Source: Roseiarcus sp963696665 (GTDB lineage Bacteria > Pseudomonadota > Alphaproteobacteria > Rhizobiales > Beijerinckiaceae). From it: a DNA stretch of 64,000 bases. Positions 38,756-47,971 of this stretch are shown piece by piece (position 1 is the stretch's first letter; each line of letters starts with the position of its first letter). The translations under genes were made by a program, and so were the position numbers. The notes below the pieces were generated by a model that was not told where the DNA came from, did not search any database, and was given only the letters and a program-made list of their open reading frames with translations. The stretch is from the NCBI GenBank assembly GCA_963696665.1, contig CAVOLE010000004.1:186001-250000 (forward strand). Direction: 5' to 3'.

Positions 38756-40110
38756 TCACGCTGTTGTGCGTTGCGGAGTGCCGGCCGTCCCCAGTGGAAT
38801 CACTTCTCTGCCCTGTTTCGTCCCTCCCATGATCCTGCGGCCAATTTGGTTCGCCGCGTCCTTAAGAGGATCGTTGGACAAATGAACGTAGCGCTCGGTT
38901 GTGCGAGCGTTCGCGTGTCCGAGAAGCTTGCCTATCAGGAATAGACTAGCGCCGTCCGCAACCGCGAAGCTGGCGAATGAATGTCGCAAGTCGTGAATTC
39001 TCAACCCCTCAAGATTCGCCTTGGCGCGCACCTTCGTGAATGCGCGGCGCAACCCGATAGCGGGGCCTTCACCCCTCGCCCCCGGAAAAACGAACAGGCT
39101 CCCGGCTGCAGCCGCGTCAGCCGCCGCGCTTGCGCGCCGCCGGCGAGAGGATTCCGAGGGCGGGCGCCGAAAGGGAAATGCGGCGCTCACCCGTCTTGCC
39201 GCCCGCCTTGGTCCTTTCGGGCGGGAGGATCAAAACGTTTCGAATTTGGTCTATCTCCGACCAACGCAGCCCAAGAATTTCGGTCTTGCGGGCGCCAGTG
39301 AGAAGCAAGAGGCGGAGGGCATCGGCGAACGTCTCTGACAACGCGAACCTGTCTTCGAGGTCCGTAGTCGTGTCGAAGAACCTCCCCGCCTCCTCCTTCG
39401 ACAGGAAGCGCTTGCGAACAGGCGCCCGATTGAGTTTGATGCCGGCGAATGGATTCGCTGCGACCAAACCGTGCTCCGCGCTCCAAGTAAACATGGCAGA
39501 GGCGACCGCCGCGGTGCGTCGCGCAGTCGCTTCCCCGCCGGTGACGCGGGCTCGCCCTCGCGGTCCCGTCTTCTCATCGATCGCGGTCTTTCCGGACGCG
39601 ATATCTCTGACCGCGCGTGTCGCGTCCGCTTTCGTCACCGCGTTCGCGACTTTGTTGCCGAGAATCGGTCGAATGTGCCGATTGAGGTTAGCCGCGTCGA
39701 TTTTCCAAGTCGTCGCGCGCTTGGCGAGTTTCGCGGCCGGTCCGTCCGCCAAGTAGCGATCGATAATGCCTTCGACCGTTAGCGCCTTTCTGGCAGCCTT
39801 TCTTGCTGCGCTCGGGTCCTCTCAATTCTTGCGCGCCAAAGAGCCTCAGCCGCCGCTGTCTGGCTTCATCCGGCGTGAAAGGCGAGCCGTGAACGCCAAG
39901 GGTGTGAATGTGCTGTCGGCCGCCAACCCTACATTTCAGCGCGTACACCTTCCGTCCGCTGGGATAAACGCGTAGAAGAAGTCCATGACTTCCGTGTCCC
40001 AAATCCTCGTCTCGCCGGCAATCGGCGCCCGCGCGGCGTCAACCGTGCGCTTCTTTGATTTGAGTCCGGCTATTGAGCCTGTCTTTCCCGTGAGGGAGTC
40101 ATTGATACCA
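38756..40110 (-). pseudogene. int: Tyrosine-type island integrase (P4-like), several frameshifts
   Basis: Read from right to left in at least four frame segments: KRTVDAARAPIAGETRIWD (N-terminal arm domain, no clear start codon), LLRVYPSGRKVYALKCRVGG, then ALTVEGIIDRYLADGPAAKL with TTWKIDAANLNRHIRPILG (core-binding), then the catalytic domain. All four catalytic classes are visible: Arg in LTGARKTEILGLRW, His/Arg in LRIHDLRHSFASFA, His in LLGHANARTTE and Tyr in RYVHLS. It sits beside attR and points inward. This is the typical integrase for tRNA-targeting islands of about this length (430 residues). The breaks imply it no longer works unless they are sequencing errors. Confidence 0.85.
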
Positions 40111-40247
40111 GATCGGGACCACTAAACAGGAAACCAGGGAAGGCGGGGGGATACGCGTTTTTATAGTCCTAGAAAAAGTTTAGCAGTTTCAGTCTGGTTC
40201 GCAACATACGGATACTGTGGGTAACGCGCTACGGAGGATCATCCTTA

Positions 40248-40296
<49 letters not shown>

Positions 40297-40302
40297 CATC
40301 CA

Positions 40303-41061
40303 ATGACATCCTCCATTTCCTCAGCATCGAGCGCAAAGTCGGCGGCGAAGCTCACCGACTTTAAGGCCCTGACCTTCGATTGCTACGGCACGCTGATCGA
40401 CTGGGAATCGGGGATGATCGAGGCGCTCAACCCTTTGACACGCAAAGCGTCGCGCGCGCTCACGCGCGATGAAATTCTCGAAGCGCATGCGCGCCACGAA
40501 TCCTCGCAGCAAGTCCAGACGCCGGCGAAACTCTATCGCGACCTGCTCGCGGTCGTTTATCGCCGCCTGGCGGAGGAATGGGGCGTCGCGGTCAACTGGA
40601 GCGATTGCGCGACTTACGGCCGGTCGATCCGCAACTGGCCGGCCTTCGCCGACACTGCCGCCTCGCTTCAATATCTAAAGCGGCACTACAAGCTGGCTAT
40701 CCTATCGAACGTGGACAACGAGAGCTTTTCCTTCAGCAGCGAGAAGCTCGGGGTCGATTTCGACGCGGTCTACACCGCCGAGGATTGCGGCTCCTACAAA
40801 CCGTCCGCCCGGAATTTCGACTACATGCTCGCCAAGCTCAAGACGCTCGGGATCGAGAAGAGCGAAATCCTGCACACGGCCGAGAGCCTGTTCCATGACC
40901 ATGGGCCGGCGAACGAGCAGGGGCTTACGTCATGCTGGATTCATAGGCGCCACGGCCAGGGGGGCTCCGGCGCGACCATCGCTCTGACCGAAACGCCCAA
41001 GTACGACTTCCGCTTCGAGAGCTTGGCCGGCTTCGTCAAAGCGCATCAGGAAGCGGCTTAA
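40303..41061 (+). CDS. HAD-superfamily hydrolase, haloacid-dehalogenase type II-like
   Basis: 252 residues. The catalytic Asp motif is FDCYGTLIDWESG (near residue 26). Motif II is LAILSNVDNESF, the Lys region is DCGSYKPSARNFDYML and motif III is LFHDHGPANEQGL, giving the order of (S)-2-haloacid dehalogenases and related phosphatases. Whether it dehalogenates or removes phosphate cannot be said. About 15 Ser/Ala-rich residues precede the domain. It directly follows attR and is followed by csaA after 6 bp, with which it probably forms an operon. Confidence 0.88.
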   Translation: MTSSISSASSAKSAAKLTDFKALTFDCYGTLIDWESGMIEALNPLTRKASRALTRDEILEAHARHESSQQVQTPAKLYRDLLAVVYRRLAEEWGVAVNWSDCATYGRSIRNWPAFADTAASLQYLKRHYKLAILSNVDNESFSFSSEKLGVDFDAVYTAEDCGSYKPSARNFDYMLAKLKTLGIEKSEILHTAESLFHDHGPANEQGLTSCWIHRRHGQGGSGATIALTETPKYDFRFESLAGFVKAHQEAA

Positions 41062-41067
41062 GGCCTG

Positions 41068-41406
41068 ATGGACAAGCCGCCGATCGTCTACGACGACTTC
41101 GCCAAGGTCGACATGCGCGTTGGCCGCATTCTCACGGTCAAGCCGTTCGACCGCGCGCGCAATCCCTCTTACAAAGTCGAGGTCGACTTCGGCCCGCTCG
41201 GTAGGAAATGGTCGAGCGCGCAGATCACCAGTTATTCGGAAAGGGAGCTCCTCGGCCGCCTGGTCGTGTGCGTCGTCAACATGCCGCCGCGCAACATCGC
41301 CGGCTTTCATTCCGAAGTGCTCATTCTGGGCGCCAAGAATGGGCGCTCCGAAGTCATCCTACTGTCGCCGCTCGCGGAGGTCGCGCTCGGGGAACAGGTT
41401 TTCTAG
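41068..41406 (+). CDS. csaA: CsaA-like tRNA-binding domain protein
   Basis: 112 residues, a single OB-fold tRNA-binding domain: DFAKVDMRVGRILTVKPFDRA, then SSAQITSYSERELLG, NMPPRNIAGFHSEVLILGA and ending ALGEQVF. The pattern and length match CsaA/YgjH homodimers, which bind tRNA and have been described as secretion-related chaperones. Role here unknown beyond family. It is 6 bp after the HAD gene. Confidence 0.9.
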   Translation: MDKPPIVYDDFAKVDMRVGRILTVKPFDRARNPSYKVEVDFGPLGRKWSSAQITSYSERELLGRLVVCVVNMPPRNIAGFHSEVLILGAKNGRSEVILLSPLAEVALGEQVF

Positions 41407-41642
41407 CGCCTCGTGGCGTTGGGGGAATCGGCCGCCCGTGAAACACGAAGAGACGCGCCGGCCCAACCGCCATTTTACCGGCGCGCCTCAATGTTTTCAG
41501 CTACTTGGGGCCCCGTTTAATTCCATGCTCAGGAATAGGTGTTTCGCGTCGCCTTATGAACATACATAATACGTAATAACGCATCCAGCCAAGAGCAAAT
41601 CATTCTCACGGGCGGGCGCCGATGCAAGAACCCCGCCTGTTT

Positions 41643-42485
41643 TCACCAATTCAGCTCAGGGACGAGCTTAAAAGGGTAATCGGGCTCGACGTAGCCGTGA
41701 GCCTTTTGCCGCTTCGGCAATGTTGGCTTATCGCGCGGCAGTTCCCTGTATGGGATCTGCTTCAAGAGGTGGGAGATCACGTTCAGGCGGGCGCGCCGCT
41801 TGTCGTCGGAGCGCACCACATGCCAGGGCGCCCACGCGGTGTCAGTGGCCTTGAACATGTCGTCGCGCGCTCGCGAATAGTCATGCCAGCGGCTATAGGA
41901 CTTCAAATCCATCGGCGACAGTTTCCAGATCTTGCGTGGATCGTCGATCCGCCCCTCGAGCCGGCGTGTCTGCTCCTCCTCGCTGACCTCAAGCCAATAT
42001 TTGATGAGGATGATCCCGGACTCGATGATCGCTTTCTCGACCGCTGGCGTCAGCACGAGAAAGCGCTTCACTTGCTCCATCGTCGAGAATTCCATCACCC
42101 GCTCGACGCCCGCGCGGTTGTACCAGCTGCGGTCGAAGATGACGATCTCGCCGGCGGCAGGCAGATGGCGCATGTAGCGCTGGACGTACATCTGCGACTT
42201 CTCGCGCTCGGTCGGGGCGGGCAGGGCGATGACGCGATAGACGCGGGGGCTGACCCGCTCGGTGATCGCCTTGATGACCCCGCCCTTGCCGGCGCCATCG
42301 CGGCCTTCGAATACGACCACGACCTTCAGGCCTTTAGCCACGACCCAGAGCTGCAGCTTGACGAGTTCGCCATGCAGCTTGCCGAGTTCGCGCTCGTAAT
42401 CCTTGGCGCCAAGCTTCGCCGGACTGTCCAAACCCTTTCCATTCTCGGGCTTTTTGGTCTTGTTCAAACCTTTTACCGCGGCCAT
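41643..42485 (-). CDS. ppk2: Polyphosphate kinase 2
   Basis: 280 residues. PPK2 enzymes transfer phosphate between polyphosphate and nucleotides in the cytoplasm. Walker A is FEGRDGAGKGGVIKAI (near residue 60), and the conserved FDRSWYNRAGVERVM carries Walker B-side Asp and Arg. The lid region is YWLEVSEEEQTRRLEGRIDD and the end RARLNVISHLLKQIPY. Length and motifs indicate the single-domain class I type. Convergent with csaA across 236 bp without recognised features. Confidence 0.94.
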   Translation of the reverse strand: MAAVKGLNKTKKPENGKGLDSPAKLGAKDYERELGKLHGELVKLQLWVVAKGLKVVVVFEGRDGAGKGGVIKAITERVSPRVYRVIALPAPTEREKSQMYVQRYMRHLPAAGEIVIFDRSWYNRAGVERVMEFSTMEQVKRFLVLTPAVEKAIIESGIILIKYWLEVSEEEQTRRLEGRIDDPRKIWKLSPMDLKSYSRWHDYSRARDDMFKATDTAWAPWHVVRSDDKRRARLNVISHLLKQIPYRELPRDKPTLPKRQKAHGYVEPDYPFKLVPELNW

Positions 42486-42678
42486 TCCTCCCTCCCTGTT
42501 CGTCCTTTACATCATGGACGCGCTTGCCTAGTAAAGCGAAGGGTGGCTTGGATTGAGAGCGGCGGCTAGAAGACTTAATTTGCCGTCGCCGCGCGCTTGG
42601 GAAGAAGCGCTTGTCGCGCTCCGAGATTTCGGGTCCCACTGGCGACAAGGCCAGGTACCGATGTGCGGAGGAGACCCC

Positions 42679-43851
42679 ATGAGCTTTCGTCGGCGCGTTG
42701 CCGCCTCGGCCCTTCTGTTGGGCGTCGGGGCGTCGGCGCTCTCAATGAGCGTGGACCCGAAGCGCGGCCTTTCCTTGGCGCCGTCGGCGCATGCTCAGGG
42801 CATCATACGCGACCTGATCGCCCGCCTGCGCGGGCAGACCCTGCCCGACGGCATCGTCAAGTCGAATGGTCGCATCGAAGCGACTCAGGTCGACGTCTCC
42901 TCCAAATACGCCGGGCGCCTCGCGGAAGTGACCGTGGAGGAAGGCTCGAGCGTCACGCAGGGACAGGTGATCGCGAAGCTCACCTCGCCCGAATACGAGG
43001 CGCAACTGCGCGCGGCGCAAGCCGACGTGAAGAAGGCCAATGACGGGCTTGCTGCAGCAGAAGCAGAAATCGCTTCCCGTCAGAGTGCGCTCGAATTCGC
43101 CAAATCCGACTTTGAGCGCGGCCAACAACTGATCAATAGCGGCCACATCACGAAGCAGACTTTTGAGCAGCGCAAACGCAACCTGGATTCTGCTGTCGCC
43201 GCGGTGAAAAGCTATACCTCGCAGCGGGATCAGTCGCTCTCACAGATCGCGAACGCGGAAGCGGAAGTCGATCGCATCCAGTCGATCATCCACGACCTTA
43301 CGCTCGTCTCGCCGCGGAACGGGCGCGTGCAGTACCAACTTGCGCGGGCCGGCGAGGTCGTCGCCGCCGGCGCGCCGATCGTAACGATCCTCGACTTGAC
43401 CGACGTCTATATGACGGTCTTCCTGCCCGCCGCGGACGCTGGTCGGCTGGCGGTTGGCGACGAGGCCCGCATCATCCTTGATCCCATACCCGATTACGTC
43501 ATTCCGGCGAGCGTGAGTTTCGTCGCCGCCGACGCGCAATTCACGCCGAAAACCGTCGAGACCACGGACGAGCGGGCGAAACTGATGTTTCGCGTCAAGC
43601 TCAAGGTCGATGCGCAGGTTCTTCAAAGTTTCTACACCCGGGTGAAGACGGGCGTCCGCGGTTTGGGCTTCGTCCGCACCAAGGCCGACGTAGCGTGGCC
43701 GGCCGACCTTCAAGTCAAACTGCCGAAGCCGCCAGCGGACAAAAACACTGCGGCGCCGGCCGCCGACAGCGCCGCGCCTCAGGCGACCGCGCCCGCGACG
43801 AAGACTCCCGACAATAACGCAGCCGAAACCAAAACGCCTAACTCCAAATGA
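42679..43851 (+). CDS. HlyD-family membrane-fusion protein of an RbbA-type ABC system
   Basis: 390 residues. The start at 42679 follows GGAGGAG; the longer ORF is unsupported. A membrane anchor or signal (SALLLGVGASALSMSV) is followed by the lipoyl/barrel-sandwich half (VDVSSKYAGRLAEVTVEEG, SVTQGQVIAKL) and a coiled coil (residues about 110-200, rich in Ala, Gln and Glu). The second sandwich half (LVSPRNGRVQYQLARAGEVV) and a beta-barrel region follow. The C-terminal 40 residues are Ala/Pro/Thr-rich. It links the inner-membrane ABC unit to the outer envelope. Its stop overlaps rbbA by 4 bp. Confidence 0.9.
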   Translation: MSFRRRVAASALLLGVGASALSMSVDPKRGLSLAPSAHAQGIIRDLIARLRGQTLPDGIVKSNGRIEATQVDVSSKYAGRLAEVTVEEGSSVTQGQVIAKLTSPEYEAQLRAAQADVKKANDGLAAAEAEIASRQSALEFAKSDFERGQQLINSGHITKQTFEQRKRNLDSAVAAVKSYTSQRDQSLSQIANAEAEVDRIQSIIHDLTLVSPRNGRVQYQLARAGEVVAAGAPIVTILDLTDVYMTVFLPAADAGRLAVGDEARIILDPIPDYVIPASVSFVAADAQFTPKTVETTDERAKLMFRVKLKVDAQVLQSFYTRVKTGVRGLGFVRTKADVAWPADLQVKLPKPPADKNTAAPAADSAAPQATAPATKTPDNNAAETKTPNSK

Positions 43852-46592
43852 CCGTCGAGACGATCGCGCGGGTCAAGGCCGTCTCGCACCGCTATGGCGC
43901 GACGGTTTCGCTCGACGACGTCAGCATCGACATTCCCGCCCGGATCATGGTCGGCGTGATCGGTCCCGACGGCGTCGGAAAATCCACGCTTCTCGCGCTC
44001 ATCGCAGGCGTCAGGACAATCCAGCAGGGTGAAGTCTTCGTCTTCGACAAGAACGTCGCGGACCAGCGCAACTTGAAGGAGATCCGTGGCCGCATCGCCT
44101 ATATGCCGCAGGGCCTCGGCCGCAATCTCTACCCAACGCTATCCGTGTTGGAGAACATCGATTTCTTTGGCCGCCTGTTTGGTCAGGGCGCTGAAGAGCG
44201 GCGGGAGCGCATCACGGAGCTTCTGACCGCGACCGGCATGGAGAAGTTCGAAGCGCGTCCCGCCGGCAAGCTCTCCGGCGGCATGAAGCAGAAGCTGAGC
44301 CTCTGCTGCGCTCTCATCAATGATCCTGATCTGCTCATTCTCGACGAGCCGACGACGGGCGTCGATCCGCTGTCGCGCGGCCAGTTCTGGGACCTCATCA
44401 ATTCCATCCGTGCGCGCCGGCCGCAGATGAGCGTGATCGTCGCAACCGCCTATATGGACGAAGCCGAGCGCTTCGACTGGCTGATGGCGATGGACGAAGG
44501 CAAGATCATCGCGACAGGCACGCTGAAGGAGCTCTTGACCAAGACTGGCGAGCCCAATCTCGACGACGCCTTCATCGCGCTGATGCCGGAGGCCAAGCGC
44601 GCCTTGCACAAGAAGGTCGTTGTGCCGCCGCGTGTCGCCTCGCCGGACGAAGCCCCGGCGATCGAGGCCGAGGGCTTGACCCGGCGATTCGGCGATTTCG
44701 TCGCGGTCGACCACGTCAGCTTCCGTATCCCGCGCGGCGAGATTTTTGGCTTCCTCGGCTCGAATGGCTGCGGCAAGTCGACGACCATGAAGATGCTGGT
44801 CGGCTTCCTGCCCGCGACCAGCGGGACCTGCAAGCTGTTCGGCGAGCCGATGGGCTCGAACGACATGCAAGCCCGGCGCAACGTCGGCTACATGACGCAG
44901 GCCTTCTCGCTTTATGGAGAGCTGACGGTCGGGCAGAATCTGGAGCTTCACGCGCAGCTCTATCACTTGCCGAAAGAGAAGATCGCGCCTCGCGTCGCGG
45001 AGTTGCTCGAGCGTTACGATCTCAAGGCCTTCGTCAACGCGCGGCCCGACAGCTTGCCGCTCGGCATCAAGCAGCGGCTTCAGCTCGCGGTGGCGGTGCT
45101 CCACGAGCCGGCCATTCTCATTCTCGACGAGCCCACCTCGGGCGTCGATCCGATTGCGCGCGACCAGTTCTGGCGAACGCTGATCGAGCTTTCGCGCAAT
45201 GACGGGGTGACGATCTTCGTCACCACGCATTTCATGAACGAGGCGGACCGGTGCGACCGCATTTCGCTCATGCACGCGGGCAAGGTTCTCGCCGTCGGCG
45301 CGCCGCGGGAACTGGTCAAGGAGCGCGGCAGTTCCTCGCTGGAGGATTGTTTTGTCGGCTATCTCGCGGAGGCGGCGGGCATCGACCGGTCGAAGAAAGT
45401 CGAGGCGCCGCCCCCAGGGGCCGAGGCCGCCGAGGCGGAGCCGCTCGCGCCGCCGAAGGCCTTCAGCATTGGCCGGCTCTGGGCTTACGCGCGGCGCGAG
45501 ACGGTCGAGCTCCTGCGCGATCCGATCCGTCTGGCCTTCGCGGTGGTCGGCCCGATCGTTCTCATGCTGGCGTTTGGCTATGGCATCTCGTTCGACATCG
45601 AGAATTTGAAGACGGCCACCTTCGACCAGGACGACACGCCGCAGAGCCGGCAATTGCTCGAAGGCTTCGAGGGCTCACGCTATTTCTCGATGCAGCCGCC
45701 GATCACGTCATCTGAGGAATCGGAGCGGCGGCTCAGAAGCGGCAACACGCAGATCGTGGTCGAGGTACCGCCCGGCTTCGGCCGCGATCTCCTCAATAAC
45801 CGCCAGCCGGAAGTCGACGCCACCGTCGACGGCGCGATGACATTCCGCGGCGAGACTGCGAAGAACTATGTCGCCGGCGTCGTGAGCAAGCAGGGAGAGG
45901 AACTGCAGCGCAGCCTGCATCGCCCTGGCAGCCCGAACGCCTGGAGGAGCGACGATATCGAGGTCCGGTTCCGCTACAATCAGGCCTTTCTCAGTGTGAA
46001 CGCGATGGTGCCGAGCGTCTTCATGCTCGTCCTTTGCCTCATCCCGGCCATCATGTCTGCAATCGCCGTCGTGCGCGAGAAGGAGACTGGATCGATCGCC
46101 AATTTTAGATCGACTCCAATCACGCGTTTCGAATTCCTGATCGGCAAGCAGCTTCCCTATGTCGCCGTGTCGATGGTGAGTTTCTTCGTCCTGCTCGTGA
46201 TGGCCATCTTCCTGTTTCATGTGCCGCTCAAGGGCCCGTTCCTCATGCTGCTGGTCGGGACGATCCTCTACGTCTTCGCAACAACCGGGTTCGGCCAGCT
46301 GATCTCGTCCTTCGTGAGCACGCAGGTGGCCGCCGTTTTCGCAACCGCCATCTTGTCCATCGTCCCGGCGGTCAATTTTTCAGGTATTTTCGCCCCCGTC
46401 TCGTCGCTCGCCGGCGGCGCGAGGGTCATCGGCCTGTCCTTTCCGTCCGCGTGGTACCAGCCGATCACGGTCGGGGTGTTTGCCAAGGGGCTTGGCGTCG
46501 CCGCCCTCTGGCCGAGCGCCGCGGCGCTGCTCGTGATCGGGCTCGTGTTCCTGGCGCTGTCGCTTCTTCTCCTTCGCAAGAAGGAGGCTTGA
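43848..46592 (+). CDS. rbbA: RbbA-type ABC transporter: two ATPase domains fused to an ABC-2 permease
   Basis: 914 residues. ATPase 1 has Walker A GPDGVGKSTLLALI, signature LSGGMKQKLSLCC and Walker B LLILDEPTTGVDP. ATPase 2 (from residue about 275) has Walker A GSNGCGKSTTMKML, signature LPLGIKQRLQLAVAV and Walker B ILILDEPTSGVDP. The C-terminal 370 residues hold an ABC-2 permease with about six membrane helices. In Escherichia coli the homologous RbbA was first described as ribosome-associated; the operon context with HlyD and a second permease instead suggests drug or envelope export. Translationally coupled on both sides. Confidence 0.93.
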   Translation: MTVETIARVKAVSHRYGATVSLDDVSIDIPARIMVGVIGPDGVGKSTLLALIAGVRTIQQGEVFVFDKNVADQRNLKEIRGRIAYMPQGLGRNLYPTLSVLENIDFFGRLFGQGAEERRERITELLTATGMEKFEARPAGKLSGGMKQKLSLCCALINDPDLLILDEPTTGVDPLSRGQFWDLINSIRARRPQMSVIVATAYMDEAERFDWLMAMDEGKIIATGTLKELLTKTGEPNLDDAFIALMPEAKRALHKKVVVPPRVASPDEAPAIEAEGLTRRFGDFVAVDHVSFRIPRGEIFGFLGSNGCGKSTTMKMLVGFLPATSGTCKLFGEPMGSNDMQARRNVGYMTQAFSLYGELTVGQNLELHAQLYHLPKEKIAPRVAELLERYDLKAFVNARPDSLPLGIKQRLQLAVAVLHEPAILILDEPTSGVDPIARDQFWRTLIELSRNDGVTIFVTTHFMNEADRCDRISLMHAGKVLAVGAPRELVKERGSSSLEDCFVGYLAEAAGIDRSKKVEAPPPGAEAAEAEPLAPPKAFSIGRLWAYARRETVELLRDPIRLAFAVVGPIVLMLAFGYGISFDIENLKTATFDQDDTPQSRQLLEGFEGSRYFSMQPPITSSEESERRLRSGNTQIVVEVPPGFGRDLLNNRQPEVDATVDGAMTFRGETAKNYVAGVVSKQGEELQRSLHRPGSPNAWRSDDIEVRFRYNQAFLSVNAMVPSVFMLVLCLIPAIMSAIAVVREKETGSIANFRSTPITRFEFLIGKQLPYVAVSMVSFFVLLVMAIFLFHVPLKGPFLMLLVGTILYVFATTGFGQLISSFVSTQVAAVFATAILSIVPAVNFSGIFAPVSSLAGGARVIGLSFPSAWYQPITVGVFAKGLGVAALWPSAAALLVIGLVFLALSLLLLRKKEA

Positions 46593-46593
46593 G

Positions 46594-47775
46594 ATGTCGC
46601 AAGTCTCGCCTTCCGCGCCCCATCTCGCCGAAGCCAAGCCGCTGACCTTCGCGGACCATGTCACCAACATCTTCCGGCTGGTGATCAAGGAATTGCGCAG
46701 CATCCGGGCGGACCCTGTGATGCTGATCCTCGTCATTTACGCCTTCACCATTTCCGTCAACACGGTCGCCTCCGGCGCCGTGACCGAGGCGACCAACCTG
46801 TCGGTTGGCATTGTTGACGAGGACGGGTCGGATCTGTCGCGCCAGATCGCCGAGGCTTTGCGGCGCCCGACCTTCCAGCCGCCCGTGCACATCACCGCCT
46901 CCGACATCGATCCGATGATGGACCAGGGCAAGCTTCTGTTCGTCGTCGAGATCCCGCCGAATTTCGAGGCGGACGTGCGGGCTCAGCGCAAGACCGGGAT
47001 CCAGGTCAATGTCGACGCGACCGCCGTCGCGCAGGCCGGCAACGGCGCGAGCTATCTCAGGACCGCGATCGCCAACGAGATCCAGCGCTTCATCGCGGGT
47101 CGCGAGGGAGGGGCCGGCGTTCCCATCAATCTTGTTGTGCGCGCCGCATTCAATCCCAACCTGAAGACGTCATGGTTCTCGGCGATGACTCAGGTCATCA
47201 ACCAGATTACCCTGCTCACCGTCATTCTTACCGGCGCCGCGCTCATCCGCGAGCGTGAGCGGGGCACGGTCGAGCATCTGCTTGTCATGCCTCTCGGCCC
47301 GACGGAGATCATGCTGGCGAAAATGTTCGCCAACGCCCTCGTGATCCTCGTGGCGGCGATGTTCTCGCTGCAGTTCGTCGTGCACTGGTGGATCGGCTCG
47401 CCGATCAATGGCTCGCTGCTCTTGTTCCTGCTCGGCGCTGCGATCTACGCGCTCGTCGTGGCCGCGCTCGGCATCATGCTTGGCACTCTGGCCTCGACCA
47501 TGGGCCAGTTCGGACTCTTGGCTATGCCGGTGCTGATGGTCACCCAGCTGCTCTCCGGCTCCAGCACGCCGATGGAGAGCATGCCGGTCTGGCTGCAATA
47601 TGTGATGCAGACGATCAGCCCGACGCCGCATTTCGTCTCGTTTGCCCAGGCGGTTCTGTTCCGCGGCGCTGACCTGACGCTCGTCTGGCGGCCGCTCGTG
47701 GCTATGGCGATTATCGGCGTGGTTTACTTCGTCGTCGCGCAGACCCGCTTCCGGCGCGTCATCTTTGGCGGCTGA
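46594..47775 (+). CDS. yhhJ: ABC-2 type permease (YhhJ-like)
   Basis: 393 residues. An N-terminal helix (residues about 35-55) is followed by a large periplasmic domain, then five or six helices in the C-terminal half (ITLLTVILTGAALIRERERGTVEHLLVMPL contains the conserved ABC-2 signature RERERGTVEHL). It begins one base after the rbbA stop and completes the three-gene HlyD-RbbA-permease unit. The substrate is unknown. Confidence 0.9.
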   Translation: MSQVSPSAPHLAEAKPLTFADHVTNIFRLVIKELRSIRADPVMLILVIYAFTISVNTVASGAVTEATNLSVGIVDEDGSDLSRQIAEALRRPTFQPPVHITASDIDPMMDQGKLLFVVEIPPNFEADVRAQRKTGIQVNVDATAVAQAGNGASYLRTAIANEIQRFIAGREGGAGVPINLVVRAAFNPNLKTSWFSAMTQVINQITLLTVILTGAALIRERERGTVEHLLVMPLGPTEIMLAKMFANALVILVAAMFSLQFVVHWWIGSPINGSLLLFLLGAAIYALVVAALGIMLGTLASTMGQFGLLAMPVLMVTQLLSGSSTPMESMPVWLQYVMQTISPTPHFVSFAQAVLFRGADLTLVWRPLVAMAIIGVVYFVVAQTRFRRVIFGG

Positions 47776-47791
47776 TCCGCTTAAGGCAGAG

Positions 47792-47833
47792 TATTACGCA
47801 CCAAGGCCGTAATATTGGACTATTAGATAGTCC
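47792..47833. promoter_or_regulatory. Two adjacent perfect inverted repeats upstream of the liv-type operon
   Basis: TATTACG-9 nt-CGTAATA (47792-47814) and, 2 bp on, GGACTAT-TAG-ATAGTCC (47817-47833). They lie in the 196-bp gap after the permease and 139 bp before the binding-protein start. They could be operator sites, or the second a terminator stem without a T-tract. The rest of the gap has no gene. Confidence 0.5.
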
Positions 47834-47971
47834 CGCCGATGTGCTGCTTTGGCTTGACGGCCTAAGCGCGCATCGACGAAAGTGGTGTACGATCGTCAAC
47901 TTGCAGGATCGTCAGGCTAAGCGCCTGCGCTCAGCCTGAACGAAAATAATCGCAAACGAGGGAGAGAAAGT

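Noticed and set aside
44139..45653. A 504-residue minus-strand ORF
   Set aside because: Antisense shadow of rbbA, whose ATPase motifs are unambiguous on the plus strand.
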